Below, piece after piece: positions 51,820 through 61,633 of a DNA stretch of 64,000 nucleotides. The notes under the pieces were generated by a model, which was not told the origin of the DNA, made no database searches, and saw only the letters and a program-made list of their open reading frames with translations. The number at the start of each line of letters is the position of its first letter. The first letter of the stretch is position 1. The position numbers and the translations under genes are program-made. The stretch is from Anderseniella sp. Alg231-50 (GTDB taxonomy: Bacteria > Pseudomonadota > Alphaproteobacteria > Rhizobiales > Aestuariivirgaceae): positions 1,426,001 to 1,490,000 of the forward strand of contig NZ_LT703003.1 of assembly GCF_900149695.1 (NCBI RefSeq), written 5' to 3'.

Positions 51820-53096
51820 CAGTCCAGCCCCTGCCACAGGGCTTGATCGCGCCAGACATCGCCTCTGACAGCGGTTTCGGCGCATTCGGCAAGTGAGCCG
51901 AAGCACACTTCGACACCCAGCATGCCGGGCGCATACCAGGCCCACTTGGCGGCGTTGGTCATGACGCGGCCTTTGCAGCCGCGCACGGCGGGCGAAAAAT
52001 AGGTGCAGGTATCGACAATGATCTCGGCCCCGGCGTCCTCAAGCGCTTCTATCCAGCCTTTCTGCGCCGCAAGATCGCGCACGTGACGGCTGGTGGAAAT
52101 ATACAGTTTCGTGGCCGGGTTGATTTTGCGCCCCTGCAACATCGGTATGAGGTCAGCGAACTCCGTAAACGAAAAATGCGGCGTGCCGAGAGCCACCATT
52201 TCAACCGGGCCGTCGCCGGCGCTGGTCAGGCTGCGCCGGGCGGCGCTGAGCGTGTCGAGAGTGACAGCCACGGTTTTGACAGGGTCGCGACCGGCAAACG
52301 CCGTCTGCCTGTCCGGCGCTTCCGGTGTGCGGCCAATGCCGTGCCAGTGCTCGACACCACCGGCGGCGGCAGCAGCAGCGGAAACCGCTTTCAAGGCATC
52401 TTCACTTACATCCGGGTCAAGGGCGTCAATTGCCGGAACCTTCTTGCCGGCCTGCTGGCCCACGACGGTGCCGAGCAGATGGAAGTAGATGTCCTGCCGT
52501 TTCAGGCTGTCGGGAACCGCAGACGTATCAAACAGTATCTGCGCACGGCGTCCTGCATCGGTGTGCAGGCCGGACAGGGGAGCGTAGCCGGTCAGCCCGC
52601 AGGCGACGTCGAGATAGTCGCCGTACTTGTTGGTGCGCGCGCCGACGGCAGCGTTGTAGAAACTCACCGCATTGCTTTCACCGACTACGATGTGATCGCC
52701 CAAAACCGGTCCGCCGGGAAGCTGGTACGGCGCACAGGTCCACACGGTACGGCAGCCAAGCTCGGCATAAAGCTGCATCAGTTCCTTGGCGCCACGGGCC
52801 ATGTCGGTTTTCGGATCACGGATGTTTTCATCGGCAAGGCTGACCAGGCCGTTATTGGTCCAGGCCGGGATTTTGAACTTTGCGCCTGCCTCGAGCATGA
52901 AGCGGGCAAAGTCCACATGGGCGCGGCCGGCGTAAAAGCAGGCGTCAATATGGGCGAATGTGACCGGGACAAGCTCGCTTGCGCCCATAACGTTGGCCGC
53001 GCGCTTCACCAGTTGCATGGCGAACTGCAGCGCCGGACCCTGGTCACCGGAGAGCATCGCCGCGCAGTCATCGTTCAGGTTCAGGCTTGCGCTCAT
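51819..53096 (-). CDS. Aconitase X large catalytic subunit (DUF521)
   Basis: The 425-residue protein matches the aconitase X catalytic domain: LNDDCAAMLSGDQGPALQFAMQLV at the N-terminus, VTFAHIDACFYAG, WTCAPYQLPGGPVLGDHIVVGESNAVSFYNAAVGARTNKYGDYLD (segments) and the C-terminal IIVDTCTYFSPAVRGCKGRVMTNAAKWAWYAPGML region with the metal/cluster Cys residues. In Proteobacteria the family mainly dehydrates cis-3-hydroxy-L-proline to delta-1-pyrroline-2-carboxylate. An ornithine-cyclodeaminase homologue at 45652 could reduce that product. It overlaps the HAD gene upstream by 4 nt. Confidence 0.9.
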   Translation of the reverse strand: MSASLNLNDDCAAMLSGDQGPALQFAMQLVKRAANVMGASELVPVTFAHIDACFYAGRAHVDFARFMLEAGAKFKIPAWTNNGLVSLADENIRDPKTDMARGAKELMQLYAELGCRTVWTCAPYQLPGGPVLGDHIVVGESNAVSFYNAAVGARTNKYGDYLDVACGLTGYAPLSGLHTDAGRRAQILFDTSAVPDSLKRQDIYFHLLGTVVGQQAGKKVPAIDALDPDVSEDALKAVSAAAAAAGGVEHWHGIGRTPEAPDRQTAFAGRDPVKTVAVTLDTLSAARRSLTSAGDGPVEMVALGTPHFSFTEFADLIPMLQGRKINPATKLYISTSRHVRDLAAQKGWIEALEDAGAEIIVDTCTYFSPAVRGCKGRVMTNAAKWAWYAPGMLGVEVCFGSLAECAETAVRGDVWRDQALWQGLD

Positions 53097-53791
53097 CGGG
53101 CGAGTGTCAGCATCCTGGTTATCAGTGCAAGCGTCTCTTTGTGGTCGCCGGTGACAAACTCGGCACCATTGTCCGTCAGCCGTTGCCGGCGGTCGGCATG
53201 CACATGAAAACCAATAAAGTGGGTGCCGTTTTTCCGGCCTGCTTCAAGATCGTTCAGGTTATCGCCGATGTACACAACACGATCGGCAGGCAGCGCCAGG
53301 TCCGAGATGACGCGGGCCAGCACTTGATGCTTGTGGCCGCTCTTGTCTGCTGTGCCGGGATAGGCGCTCAGATTGTCCCACAATCCGGCTTGGCGAAGAC
53401 GTATTTCCGCGGCACATCTCAGGTTTGCGGTTGCGATGCCTAGCGCCATCCCCGGCGTGGCGGCAAGTGCGGTGACGATGTCAGGCGCCTTCGGGACAAT
53501 GCTGACTTCAAGCCTGCCGCTGGCAAAGCCGTCTTTCAATTCGGCATCATAGGCGTCGACATAGGCGTCGTAATGAGCCCGCTCGAACCTGTCGCCAAGG
53601 TGTTCGCTCAGCACCTGGTGAATGATGTCGTGATCATTGCGAACCCGGTAACTGTCCCAGTCGCGCGACAGGCCGGTAATGCCGAATACCTGTTCCAGAG
53701 GCGTAAAAAACGCGTCTTCCTCCGGCTTCCGCAAATGCAGGAGCGGACCATCCACGTCAAAAATGACCGCGCAATTGTGGGTTGCGGTCAT
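53093..53791 (-). CDS. HAD-family hydrolase (phosphoglycolate phosphatase-like)
   Basis: The 232-residue protein begins with HAD motif I as CAVIFDVDGPLL (nucleophile Asp and acid Asp), then has a helical cap (about 20-95), motif II in LGIATANLR (Thr), a Lys region KSGHKHQVLARVI and motif IV VYIGDNLNDLEAGRKNG. It would dephosphorylate a small phosphoester in the cytoplasm. It lies in a tight operon, overlapping aconitase X by 4 nt and starting 5 nt after the decarboxylase stop, so it probably acts in the same pathway or in damage control. Confidence 0.85.
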   Translation of the reverse strand: MTATHNCAVIFDVDGPLLHLRKPEEDAFFTPLEQVFGITGLSRDWDSYRVRNDHDIIHQVLSEHLGDRFERAHYDAYVDAYDAELKDGFASGRLEVSIVPKAPDIVTALAATPGMALGIATANLRCAAEIRLRQAGLWDNLSAYPGTADKSGHKHQVLARVISDLALPADRVVYIGDNLNDLEAGRKNGTHFIGFHVHADRRQRLTDNGAEFVTGDHKETLALITRMLTLAR

Positions 53792-53796
53792 CTCCG

Positions 53797-55395
<1,599 letters not shown>

Positions 55396-55414
55396 TTTGC
55401 AATTTTCCTTTTGT

Positions 55415-56527
55415 TCAAGTGCCGAACCTTGCAGGCGATATGGTTGCGGGTTCAAGCCCCTGAGCGGCAATATCATCGGGTATTTGTCTCCCGTCGATCA
55501 GCGCAGCGGACAGTCTGGATAACGCCGGTGCCGTCTGAATGCCGTAGCCGCCCTGGCCGGCCAGCCAGAAGAAATTGTCGACCTCATCGTCAAAGCCCAC
55601 GACCGGGTTGCCATCTTCTGCAAAACTGCGCAGGCCGCCCCAGGTATGACCGATATGGGTGACCTCAAAGTCGATCACGTTGTGGAATTTCTCGACCGCT
55701 TCGGCCAGTGCCATGTCATCAGCCCAGGCATCATGCGGTTCTACCGGTGTCGCATCGGCCGGTGACAGCATCAGCTTGCCGCCCATGGGCTTGAAGTAAA
55801 AGGTTTCACCGGCGCCAAAGCACAATGGCCACTGATCGACACCGGCGCTTTGCGGCAGGTCAAGCAGGACAGCAGAGCGGCGCTTGGGGGTGACCTCAAT
55901 CGACTGTGCTTTTGCCAGTTCGGCAACCGGTGTGGCCCATGCACCGGTTGCGTTTACAACCATGGCGCAGCTCAGATCGCCATCGGTGGTCTGCACCTGC
56001 CAGGCGCCATAGTGCCGGGTAAAACCTGTTACTTCAGTTTTGGTCGCCACGGTGCCGCCGCGCGCCCTGAACAGTTTCATGTAGCCCTGCAGCAGCAGGT
56101 CCACATCCAGGTCGCGGGCATGATCGTCGCTCAAGGCTGCGATCAGCGCATCGGTTTTCATCAGCGGAACCCTGTGTTTCAGCTCGTCGAGCGGCAACGG
56201 GCGCAGGCCCAGTGCTTCGCCTTCCGCCATGTGGGCCTCGTCACCGGGTCCGACCATCATTATCTCGCCGCGCGGTGACAGAAGCGGTGCAGCGGCAAAG
56301 TCATTGGGGGCAGCTTCAAAAAATGCCTCGCTTGCCTTTGCCAGCGCCTGGATGGCCGGCGGGCCATAGCTTGGGACAAAGGTTGCCGCTGACCTGCCGG
56401 TTGAATGATAGCCCGCCTGCGGTTCGCGCTCGATCACGCAGACCTTGTGGGTTTCGGCAAGTTCGGCGGCTGCTGAAAATCCGGCCATGCCGCCGCCAAC
56501 TACCACGATGTCAAAAATTCTGCTCAT
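55415..56527 (-). CDS. dauA: FAD-dependent D-amino acid dehydrogenase, DauA (D-arginine dehydrogenase)-like
   Basis: From the ATG at 56527 the 370-residue protein starts FDIVVVGGGMAGFSAAAELA (FAD-binding GxGxxG), then EREPQAGYHSTGRSAATFVPSYG, PLLSPRGEIMMVG, VVNATGAWA and PKRRSAVLLDLP, ending with TWGGLRSFAEDGNPVVGFD and FFWLAGQGGYGIQTAPALS. This follows Pseudomonas DauA closely in order and motif. It oxidises D-arginine and other D-amino acids to 2-oxo acids, passing electrons to the respiratory chain. It leads the - strand operon, 19 nt before the decarboxylase, and is divergent from ectoine hydrolase. Confidence 0.87.
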   Translation of the reverse strand: MSRIFDIVVVGGGMAGFSAAAELAETHKVCVIEREPQAGYHSTGRSAATFVPSYGPPAIQALAKASEAFFEAAPNDFAAAPLLSPRGEIMMVGPGDEAHMAEGEALGLRPLPLDELKHRVPLMKTDALIAALSDDHARDLDVDLLLQGYMKLFRARGGTVATKTEVTGFTRHYGAWQVQTTDGDLSCAMVVNATGAWATPVAELAKAQSIEVTPKRRSAVLLDLPQSAGVDQWPLCFGAGETFYFKPMGGKLMLSPADATPVEPHDAWADDMALAEAVEKFHNVIDFEVTHIGHTWGGLRSFAEDGNPVVGFDDEVDNFFWLAGQGGYGIQTAPALSRLSAALIDGRQIPDDIAAQGLEPATISPARFGT

Positions 56528-56608
56528 ACTATCAACTTGCATTGCGTTTGGACGATTTCTGACGGCATTCTTGTCCGACAATTCGTTCGCCGTCGAGGGG
56601 CAATCAAA

Positions 56609-57790
56609 ATGAGTGAAGCAGTATTGCATTTTTCACATGACGAGTATCAGGCGCGCATTGCGAAAACCCGCGCTGAAATGAGTGCGCGCGGGCTTGACCT
56701 TGTCATTGTGTCGGACCCGTCCAACATGGGCTGGCTGACGGGGTATGACGGCTGGTCGTTTTACGTGCACCAGGCGGTTTTGCTTGGCCTTGAGGGCGAG
56801 CCGGTGTGGTGGGGACGCTCGATGGATGCCAACGGTGCCTACAGGACCGCGTTCATGGCACACGACAACATCATCGGATACCCTGATCATTTCGTGCAGT
56901 CTTCAGAGCGTCATCCGATGGATCACCTGTCCGGCGTCATTGCCGGGCGCGGCTGGCAGGGTGCGCGCATAGGCGTTGAGATGGACAATTACTGGTTTAC
57001 CGCAGCCGCGTGGGAAAGCCTGAAATCGCATTTGCCCGATGCCACCTTCAGCGACGCCAACGGGCTGGTGAACTGGCAGCGTGCCGTCAAGTCGCCCGCC
57101 GAGACCGGGTTCATGCGCCGTGCCGCCGGTATTGTCGAGCGCATGCATGCAACCATCGTCGACATGGCGGAACCGGGGCTGCCCAAGAACGCGCTGGTGG
57201 CGGAGTTGTACAAGGTGTCGATTGAGGGAGCCAATGGCCACTGGGGTGATTATCCGGCCATCGTGCCGATGCTGCCGTCGGGCATGGATGCAACCGCGCC
57301 GCACCTGACCTGGAATGACCAGCCGTTCAAATCCGGCGAGAGCACGTTCTTTGAAATCGCCGGTTGTTACAGGCGGTACAACTGCCCGCAGTCGCGCACG
57401 TTGTTTCTGGGTCAGGTGCCGCAAAAGTACCTGGATGCCGAAAAGGCGGTGCTGGAGGCCGTGGACAAGGGATTGGAGCAGGCAAAACCGGGGAACACTT
57501 GTGAGGATATCGCCATTGCGTTTTACGATACGCTGGAGCGGCACGGGTTTTCCAAGGATTCGCGGACCGGCTACTCCATCGGACTGAGCTATCCGCCGGA
57601 CTGGGGCGAGCGCACCATGTCGTTCCGGCGTGGCGACAAGACGGTGCTTGAACCCGGCATGATCTTCCATTTCATGCCGGCGCTGTGGCTCGATGACGGG
57701 GGCCTGGAAATCACCGAGCCGATCCTGATTACCGATACCGGCGTGGAGTGCCTGTGCAACACGCCGCGCAAGCTGTTTGTGAAGGGATAA
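56609..57790 (+). CDS. doeA: Ectoine hydrolase-like M24 peptidase (DoeA/EutD)
   Basis: The ATG at 56609 follows GAGGGG. The 393-residue protein has a creatinase N-terminal domain and a pita-bread domain. Family-specific strings are DPSNMGWLTGYDGWSFYVHQ, GYPDHFVQSSERHPMDHL, GVEMDNYWFTAAAWESL, VNWQRAVKSPAETGFMRRAA, GDYPAIVPMLPSG, FFEIAGCYRRYNCPQSRTLF and DSRTGYSIGLSYPPDWGERT, all close to DoeA/EutD. It hydrolyses ectoine to N-acetyl-diaminobutyrate. No doeB deacetylase or regulator is adjacent, unlike standard ectoine-use loci, so a related substrate remains possible. Confidence 0.87.
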   Translation: MSEAVLHFSHDEYQARIAKTRAEMSARGLDLVIVSDPSNMGWLTGYDGWSFYVHQAVLLGLEGEPVWWGRSMDANGAYRTAFMAHDNIIGYPDHFVQSSERHPMDHLSGVIAGRGWQGARIGVEMDNYWFTAAAWESLKSHLPDATFSDANGLVNWQRAVKSPAETGFMRRAAGIVERMHATIVDMAEPGLPKNALVAELYKVSIEGANGHWGDYPAIVPMLPSGMDATAPHLTWNDQPFKSGESTFFEIAGCYRRYNCPQSRTLFLGQVPQKYLDAEKAVLEAVDKGLEQAKPGNTCEDIAIAFYDTLERHGFSKDSRTGYSIGLSYPPDWGERTMSFRRGDKTVLEPGMIFHFMPALWLDDGGLEITEPILITDTGVECLCNTPRKLFVKG

Positions 57791-57794
57791 ACAT

Positions 57795-58463
57795 ATGCGT
57801 CACTTTGCTGAGATCGAGACCCTCGCCGCCAACAACAAGGGCGGAGAAGCCGCCATGCAGGCCCTGCTGCAAACAGTGCCGGACCAGTCGGAAGTGATGG
57901 CACTGCCGGATGACCGCTGGCTGGCCAATTTTGCCCGCTGCATTTTCAATTCCGGCTTCAACTGGAAGGTCATCGAGAAGAAATGGCCGGGCTTTGAGGA
58001 GGCGTTTCACGGCTTCAATCCCAATTTCCTGGCGATGTTGCCGGACGAGGAATATGAGGCACTGCTCAAGGACACCCGCATTGTCCGTCACGGCGCGAAA
58101 ATCATGTCGGTGCGCGACAATGCCATCTGGCTGGTCGAGCTGGCGCGGCAACACGGCACCGCGGCAAAGTTCCTCGGCGCCTGGCCCGCGTCAGACCAGA
58201 TCGGACTGCTGGAACTGATGAAGAAACAGGGGTCGCGGCTGGGCGGAAACACCGGTCAGTATGCGCTGCGCTTCATCGGCAAGGACGGGTTTATCCTGTC
58301 GGCGGATGTCACCAACGCGCTTATGCGTGAGGGGGTCGTCGCCAAAATTCCGTCGTCAAAAAAAGACATGACTGCGGTGCAGGCCGCCTTCAACCAGTGG
58401 CATGAGGAAACCGGCCGACCCTACACCCATCTAAGCCGGATTCTGGCGATGAGTGTGGGCTAG
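57795..58463 (+). CDS. DNA-3-methyladenine glycosylase I-family protein (Tag-like)
   Basis: The 222-residue protein resembles the methyladenine glycosylase family: DDRWLANFARCIFNSGFNWKVIEKKWPGFEEAFHGFNP (segments of residues 38-76) corresponds to the Tag F-x-GF-W--I---R--F--AF block, and KIMSVRDNAIWLVE to the K--A---NA segment. It is a diverged branch common in Alphaproteobacteria; the zinc-binding Cys/His set of E. coli Tag is not evident. It begins 4 nt after the ectoine hydrolase stop with AAGGGA upstream, so the two are co-transcribed. Confidence 0.8.
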   Translation: MRHFAEIETLAANNKGGEAAMQALLQTVPDQSEVMALPDDRWLANFARCIFNSGFNWKVIEKKWPGFEEAFHGFNPNFLAMLPDEEYEALLKDTRIVRHGAKIMSVRDNAIWLVELARQHGTAAKFLGAWPASDQIGLLELMKKQGSRLGGNTGQYALRFIGKDGFILSADVTNALMREGVVAKIPSSKKDMTAVQAAFNQWHEETGRPYTHLSRILAMSVG

Positions 58464-58476
58464 AGCATGCTCTAGA

Positions 58477-58857
58477 TCAGGTTTCTGAACGCGCCATCGC
58501 GGCAGAGCCGACCAGCACAATGACCGCAAAAGCGGCGATCTGACCGGAAATCACGGCAGGCCAGATCAGGGCGAACTGCGCATCCAGGTATTTTTGCGGC
58601 CCGTAAGACAGCAGCGCCATCAGGGCTGCCAGCACAGACAGGACCTTGCCTGGAGCGCTCTCCAGCGGGCCGATGATGATGGCGGCGGCTGCTGCCGACA
58701 GGGCGGCAGCCAGAAACGGCGCAATGCCAAACAGCGGTATGGTTGCGGGCGGATGCGGGGCGGATTGCGCAAACAGCGCGCCCAGCATGGTCAGTTGCAG
58801 CACAATCAGGGCGGTCAGGGCCGCGTTAGCCTGGCGGGTCCGGGGTGTGGTTGTCAT
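58477..58857 (-). CDS. Small integral membrane protein, four helices, target of adjacent TetR
   Basis: From the ATG at 58857 (GGAG upstream) the 126-residue protein has four hydrophobic segments: ALTALIVLQLTMLGALFA, LFGIAPFLAAALSAAAAAII, VLSVLAALMALLSYG and AVISGQIAAFAVIVLVGSAA. No conserved family is recognised. It is divergent from a TetR gene across a palindromic operator, so it is probably repressed by that regulator and may respond to a small molecule or membrane stress. Confidence 0.7.
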   Translation of the reverse strand: MTTTPRTRQANAALTALIVLQLTMLGALFAQSAPHPPATIPLFGIAPFLAAALSAAAAAIIIGPLESAPGKVLSVLAALMALLSYGPQKYLDAQFALIWPAVISGQIAAFAVIVLVGSAAMARSET

Positions 58858-58867
58858 GGCGATCTCC

Positions 58868-58920
58868 ATAAACGTAATTATATGTACGGTTGCATTATCC
58901 GTAACGATGTGTACGTTTAT
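58868..58920. promoter_or_regulatory. Nested palindromic operator between membrane protein and TetR genes
   Basis: An outer inverted repeat ATAAACGTA (58868-58876) / TACGTTTAT (58912-58920) encloses an inner one, TACGG (58885-58889) / CCGTA (58899-58903). The region fills the space between the divergent starts at 58857 and 58948, the usual place of an autoregulatory TetR operator controlling both genes. Confidence 0.65.
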
Positions 58921-58947
58921 TGTCAACAGCTCCGGGAGACCTGAACA

Positions 58948-59562
58948 GTGCGGGATGAAAACAAGACAGCGCGCAAGCAGCGTATCGAGGCGGCGGCTCT
59001 GGAGTTGTTGGCCGAGAAGGGTTACCTGGCCACGTCGATGTTGTCGGTGGCGAAGCGCGCCAGGGCTTCGAACGAAACGCTGTACAACTGGTACGGCAAC
59101 AAGCAGGGACTGTTCAGGTCACTCGTCGAGGCCAATGCCGGTGAAGTGAAAGCATTGCTGGAAAACGACCTGGCTCAGGAACGGCCACCGGAGGCGACCT
59201 TGAAGGCGCTTGGGCCCCTGCTGTTGGGACTGCTGGTCAGTGACAAGGCCATCACCCTCAACAGGGCGGCTGCTGCGGACCCATCAGGTGAACTGGCGCG
59301 CGAACTGACCCAGGCGGGCAGGGATACCGTCGCGCCCCTGATTGCGGATGTTTTCATCAAGGCCCGGGGCGCCGGCATCCTGGCATTTGACGATGCCGGC
59401 GAGGCAGTGGGGCTTTATCTGGACCTGCTGGTCGGTGACCTGCAGATCAGGCGGGTGCTGGGTGCTGTGCCGGTGTTGACGCAAGCGGGCACGGACCGGC
59501 GTGCGGCTGTGGCGCTGGACAACTTGCTGATATTGCTGAAGGTGGGCGAAGACGTAAACTGA
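58948..59562 (+). CDS. TetR-family transcriptional regulator
   Basis: The 204-residue protein has the TetR DNA-binding domain: RKQRIEAAALELLAEKGYLA, then TSMLSVAKRARASNETLYNWYGNKQGLFRSLV (in segments), ending with the YNWYGNK recognition helix. The C-terminal ligand domain (about 60-204) is all-alpha and matches the TetR_C_7/AefR-like type loosely. GTG start with GGGAGA upstream. The palindromic spacer to the membrane protein gene implies it controls itself and that gene. Confidence 0.9.
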   Translation: MRDENKTARKQRIEAAALELLAEKGYLATSMLSVAKRARASNETLYNWYGNKQGLFRSLVEANAGEVKALLENDLAQERPPEATLKALGPLLLGLLVSDKAITLNRAAAADPSGELARELTQAGRDTVAPLIADVFIKARGAGILAFDDAGEAVGLYLDLLVGDLQIRRVLGAVPVLTQAGTDRRAAVALDNLLILLKVGEDVN

Positions 59563-59573
59563 CCACCGCCCTC

Positions 59574-60449
59574 TCAATCTGCAAGATGGTCAACCAGGTA
59601 CTTAGTCAAACCATGCTTGGGCGCGTTCTGGGGCCAGACGGCATATATCCCGATGTCTTCTACCTGCCAGTCGGGGAGTACGTATTCCATCACGCCGGCT
59701 GTTACATCGTCTTCGGCGAGAAAATCGGGAATGAAAGCCAACCCTGCCCCGGCGCGGGCAAACTGGTACAGCGCATGTGCGTCGTTCACGCTTATGCGGG
59801 AAGCCGGTTTCAGGGTCGTGGTCTTGTGTCCGGCTTTTTGAAATTTCGGCTGCTTGGCCCTGACCGGAGAAAGCTCAAGCCAGTCCCAGTCGTTCAAATC
59901 TGCAGGCGACCCCGGTCTCGTCCGGTTCTCGAGGTAGGATTTGGCCGCCACAAGCCGGCGCTTCACACTGCTGAGCTTGCGGGCGATGAGGGCGCTGTCC
60001 TTGAGCCAGCCCATGCGGATCGCCAGGTCGAAACCATCACCGATCAGACTCTTGCGGCTATCTGAAAAGTCCATCGTCAGTTGTACTTTTCGATTGATCA
60101 CGGTGAATCCGGCGATCTGTTCAACCAGCTTTGAGCGCGCCAGGACCGCGGGCATTGTCAGGCGCAGTTCCCCGGATGGTTCCCGGGCCTGGTCGGAGAC
60201 CGACTGGAGCCCGTCTTCTGCCGCCTCGATCATGGTGCGCGCGGATGCAAGCAGACGCTCGCCGTCACGTGTCAGAGACAGGCTGCGTGTCGAGCGATAG
60301 ATCAGAGCCGTGCCAAGCCGTTTTTCCAGTTCCGATACCTGGTGACTGACAACCGACGGAGACAGCCGCATGGCCCTGGCAGCAGCCCGGAATGAACCGT
60401 GATCGATAGTCCTGGCGAATATCGCCATCTGGCGCAATTGATCTATCAT
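59574..60449 (-). CDS. LysR-family transcriptional regulator
   Basis: The 291-residue protein has the N-terminal winged helix MAIFARTIDHGSFRAAARAM, then LSPSVVSHQVSELEKRLGT and ALIYRSTRSLSLTRDGERLL, and a C-terminal periplasmic-binding-like effector domain with FDLAIRMGWLKDSALIARKL. It belongs to the group with a short, DsdC/CrgA-like effector domain. It is divergent from the SnoaL-like/cupin pair across a 130-nt AT-rich spacer and is the likely regulator of that pair. Confidence 0.9.
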   Translation of the reverse strand: MIDQLRQMAIFARTIDHGSFRAAARAMRLSPSVVSHQVSELEKRLGTALIYRSTRSLSLTRDGERLLASARTMIEAAEDGLQSVSDQAREPSGELRLTMPAVLARSKLVEQIAGFTVINRKVQLTMDFSDSRKSLIGDGFDLAIRMGWLKDSALIARKLSSVKRRLVAAKSYLENRTRPGSPADLNDWDWLELSPVRAKQPKFQKAGHKTTTLKPASRISVNDAHALYQFARAGAGLAFIPDFLAEDDVTAGVMEYVLPDWQVEDIGIYAVWPQNAPKHGLTKYLVDHLAD

Positions 60450-60579
60450 GCAAAATTTCCGAACAGTGAATTCATATTATTCTATCTTATCATCTAAAAT
60501 GCATTCGTCCATCTTGTGTAGCAAGGAAGCCGTATCAGAGCGTTTCTGACCGGCGGATCCAGGAAACCAGGAGAACACG
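60450..60579. promoter_or_regulatory. AT-rich divergent promoter region, LysR and SnoaL-like genes
   Basis: The spacer contains a markedly AT-rich core (about 60470-60500, with TTCATATTATTCTATCTTAT), placed where LysR regulators bind their own and the divergent promoter. I cannot define a single T-N11-A site with confidence. A GGAG ribosome binding site for the SnoaL-like gene lies at its end. Confidence 0.4.
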
Positions 60580-61059
60580 ATGATGAAATTCAGGACGATA
60601 TTTGCTGCTCTTGCACTGTTGATCATGCCCATGGCCAATGCCGCGATGGCCGATGACAAGGCGCTTGTTCAGACGTTTTACGATTACCTGAGCAATCCGG
60701 CATCCGATGCACATGCCGACGCATTCAAATCGGCAACCACAGCCGATTGGGGAAGCATCGGGGACTATTCAGGGAAAATCAAAACCCGTGATGCCTTCGT
60801 TGGCCAGGTCGGCGGCTTCGGCAAGCTTATTCCCGACCTGAAATGGGCCGTGGAGGAAATGATCCAGGAAGGTGACCGCGTCGTGGTGCGGAGCCGGGCC
60901 ACAGGAACGCCGGCCGGGCCGTTGTTCGGCGTGGATGGCGAGGGCAGGAGCTTTGATATCCTGACCATCGATATCCACACGATTGAAGACGGCAAGATCG
61001 TCCGGACATACCATGTTGAGGACTGGGCCGGTGCACTGCGCCAACTGAAAACCAAATGA
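60580..61059 (+). CDS. Exported SnoaL-like / NTF2-fold protein
   Basis: The 159-residue protein begins with a Sec signal peptide (MMKFRTIFAALALLIMPMAN, cleavage near ANAAMA-DD). The mature part is a cone-shaped NTF2 fold: LVQTFYDYLSNPASDAHADAF, then SGKIKTRDAFVGQVGGFGKLIPDLKW (segments), EEMIQEGDRVVVRSRATGTPAG and IHTIEDGKIVRTYHVEDWAG. Such ester-cyclase/SnoaL-like proteins include polyketide cyclases and many of unknown role; a periplasmic location argues against polyketide work. It is followed after 63 nt by a cupin gene. Confidence 0.82.
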   Translation: MMKFRTIFAALALLIMPMANAAMADDKALVQTFYDYLSNPASDAHADAFKSATTADWGSIGDYSGKIKTRDAFVGQVGGFGKLIPDLKWAVEEMIQEGDRVVVRSRATGTPAGPLFGVDGEGRSFDILTIDIHTIEDGKIVRTYHVEDWAGALRQLKTK

Positions 61060-61122
61060 ACCTTGCGAACCGGCCGGGCGTGCATGCGTCCGGCCGCTGT
61101 TTTCCAAAAGGGAACAAACAGG

Positions 61123-61590
61123 ATGACGAAACGGTACTCCTTTGTAAATCCGCTCGGCGGCACTGACTACGAATGGTCGGCCGATCATACTTACGTGAAA
61201 GTGTCCGCGCACGATTCCGATGGTCATTTCACCTTGATGGAAGACAATCTGAGATCCACGTTCGCGCTGGGTCTGCATCGCCACGACCACCACGCGGAGA
61301 CATTCTACATACTGGAAGGCGCCCTGGACTTTCATGTGGACGGGGACTGGGTGACGGCCGGACCGGGAAGCTGCCTTCATATCCCGCCCGGTGTCCCGCA
61401 CGCCTGTGTCGTGAACGACGCGAGCGTCACCGCACGGATGCTGATGATCTTCCAGCCGGCCGGGTTTGACCTCTACCTCGCAGAGCTTGGTGAGATGAGT
61501 GCCGAGGAGCTCGATGACCCGGTCAGAATGGAGGAACTGGCCCGGAAATACGACATCATCAATCTTGGCGATGTTCCCGGGCGCAGCTAG
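61123..61590 (+). CDS. Cupin-domain protein
   Basis: From the ATG at 61123 the 155-residue protein contains one cupin_2 barrel: GLHRHDHHAETFYILEGALDFHVDGDW is cupin motif 1 with the His-His-Glu metal set (read in segments), and SCLHIPPGVPHACV carries the motif 2 His. It is probably a metal-dependent dioxygenase, isomerase or small-molecule sensor; the substrate is unknown. Probably co-transcribed with the exported SnoaL-like gene and under control of the divergent LysR. Confidence 0.87.
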   Translation: MTKRYSFVNPLGGTDYEWSADHTYVKVSAHDSDGHFTLMEDNLRSTFALGLHRHDHHAETFYILEGALDFHVDGDWVTAGPGSCLHIPPGVPHACVVNDASVTARMLMIFQPAGFDLYLAELGEMSAEELDDPVRMEELARKYDIINLGDVPGRS

Positions 61591-61633
61591 GTCAGCGATA
61601 AGCGGTGTCGGGAAACGAATACCCGTCAGCGCT

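Noticed and set aside
52083-53207. 374-codon + strand frame opposite aconitase X
   Set aside because: Antisense of a conserved gene with intact family motifs; the + frame has no recognisable domain.
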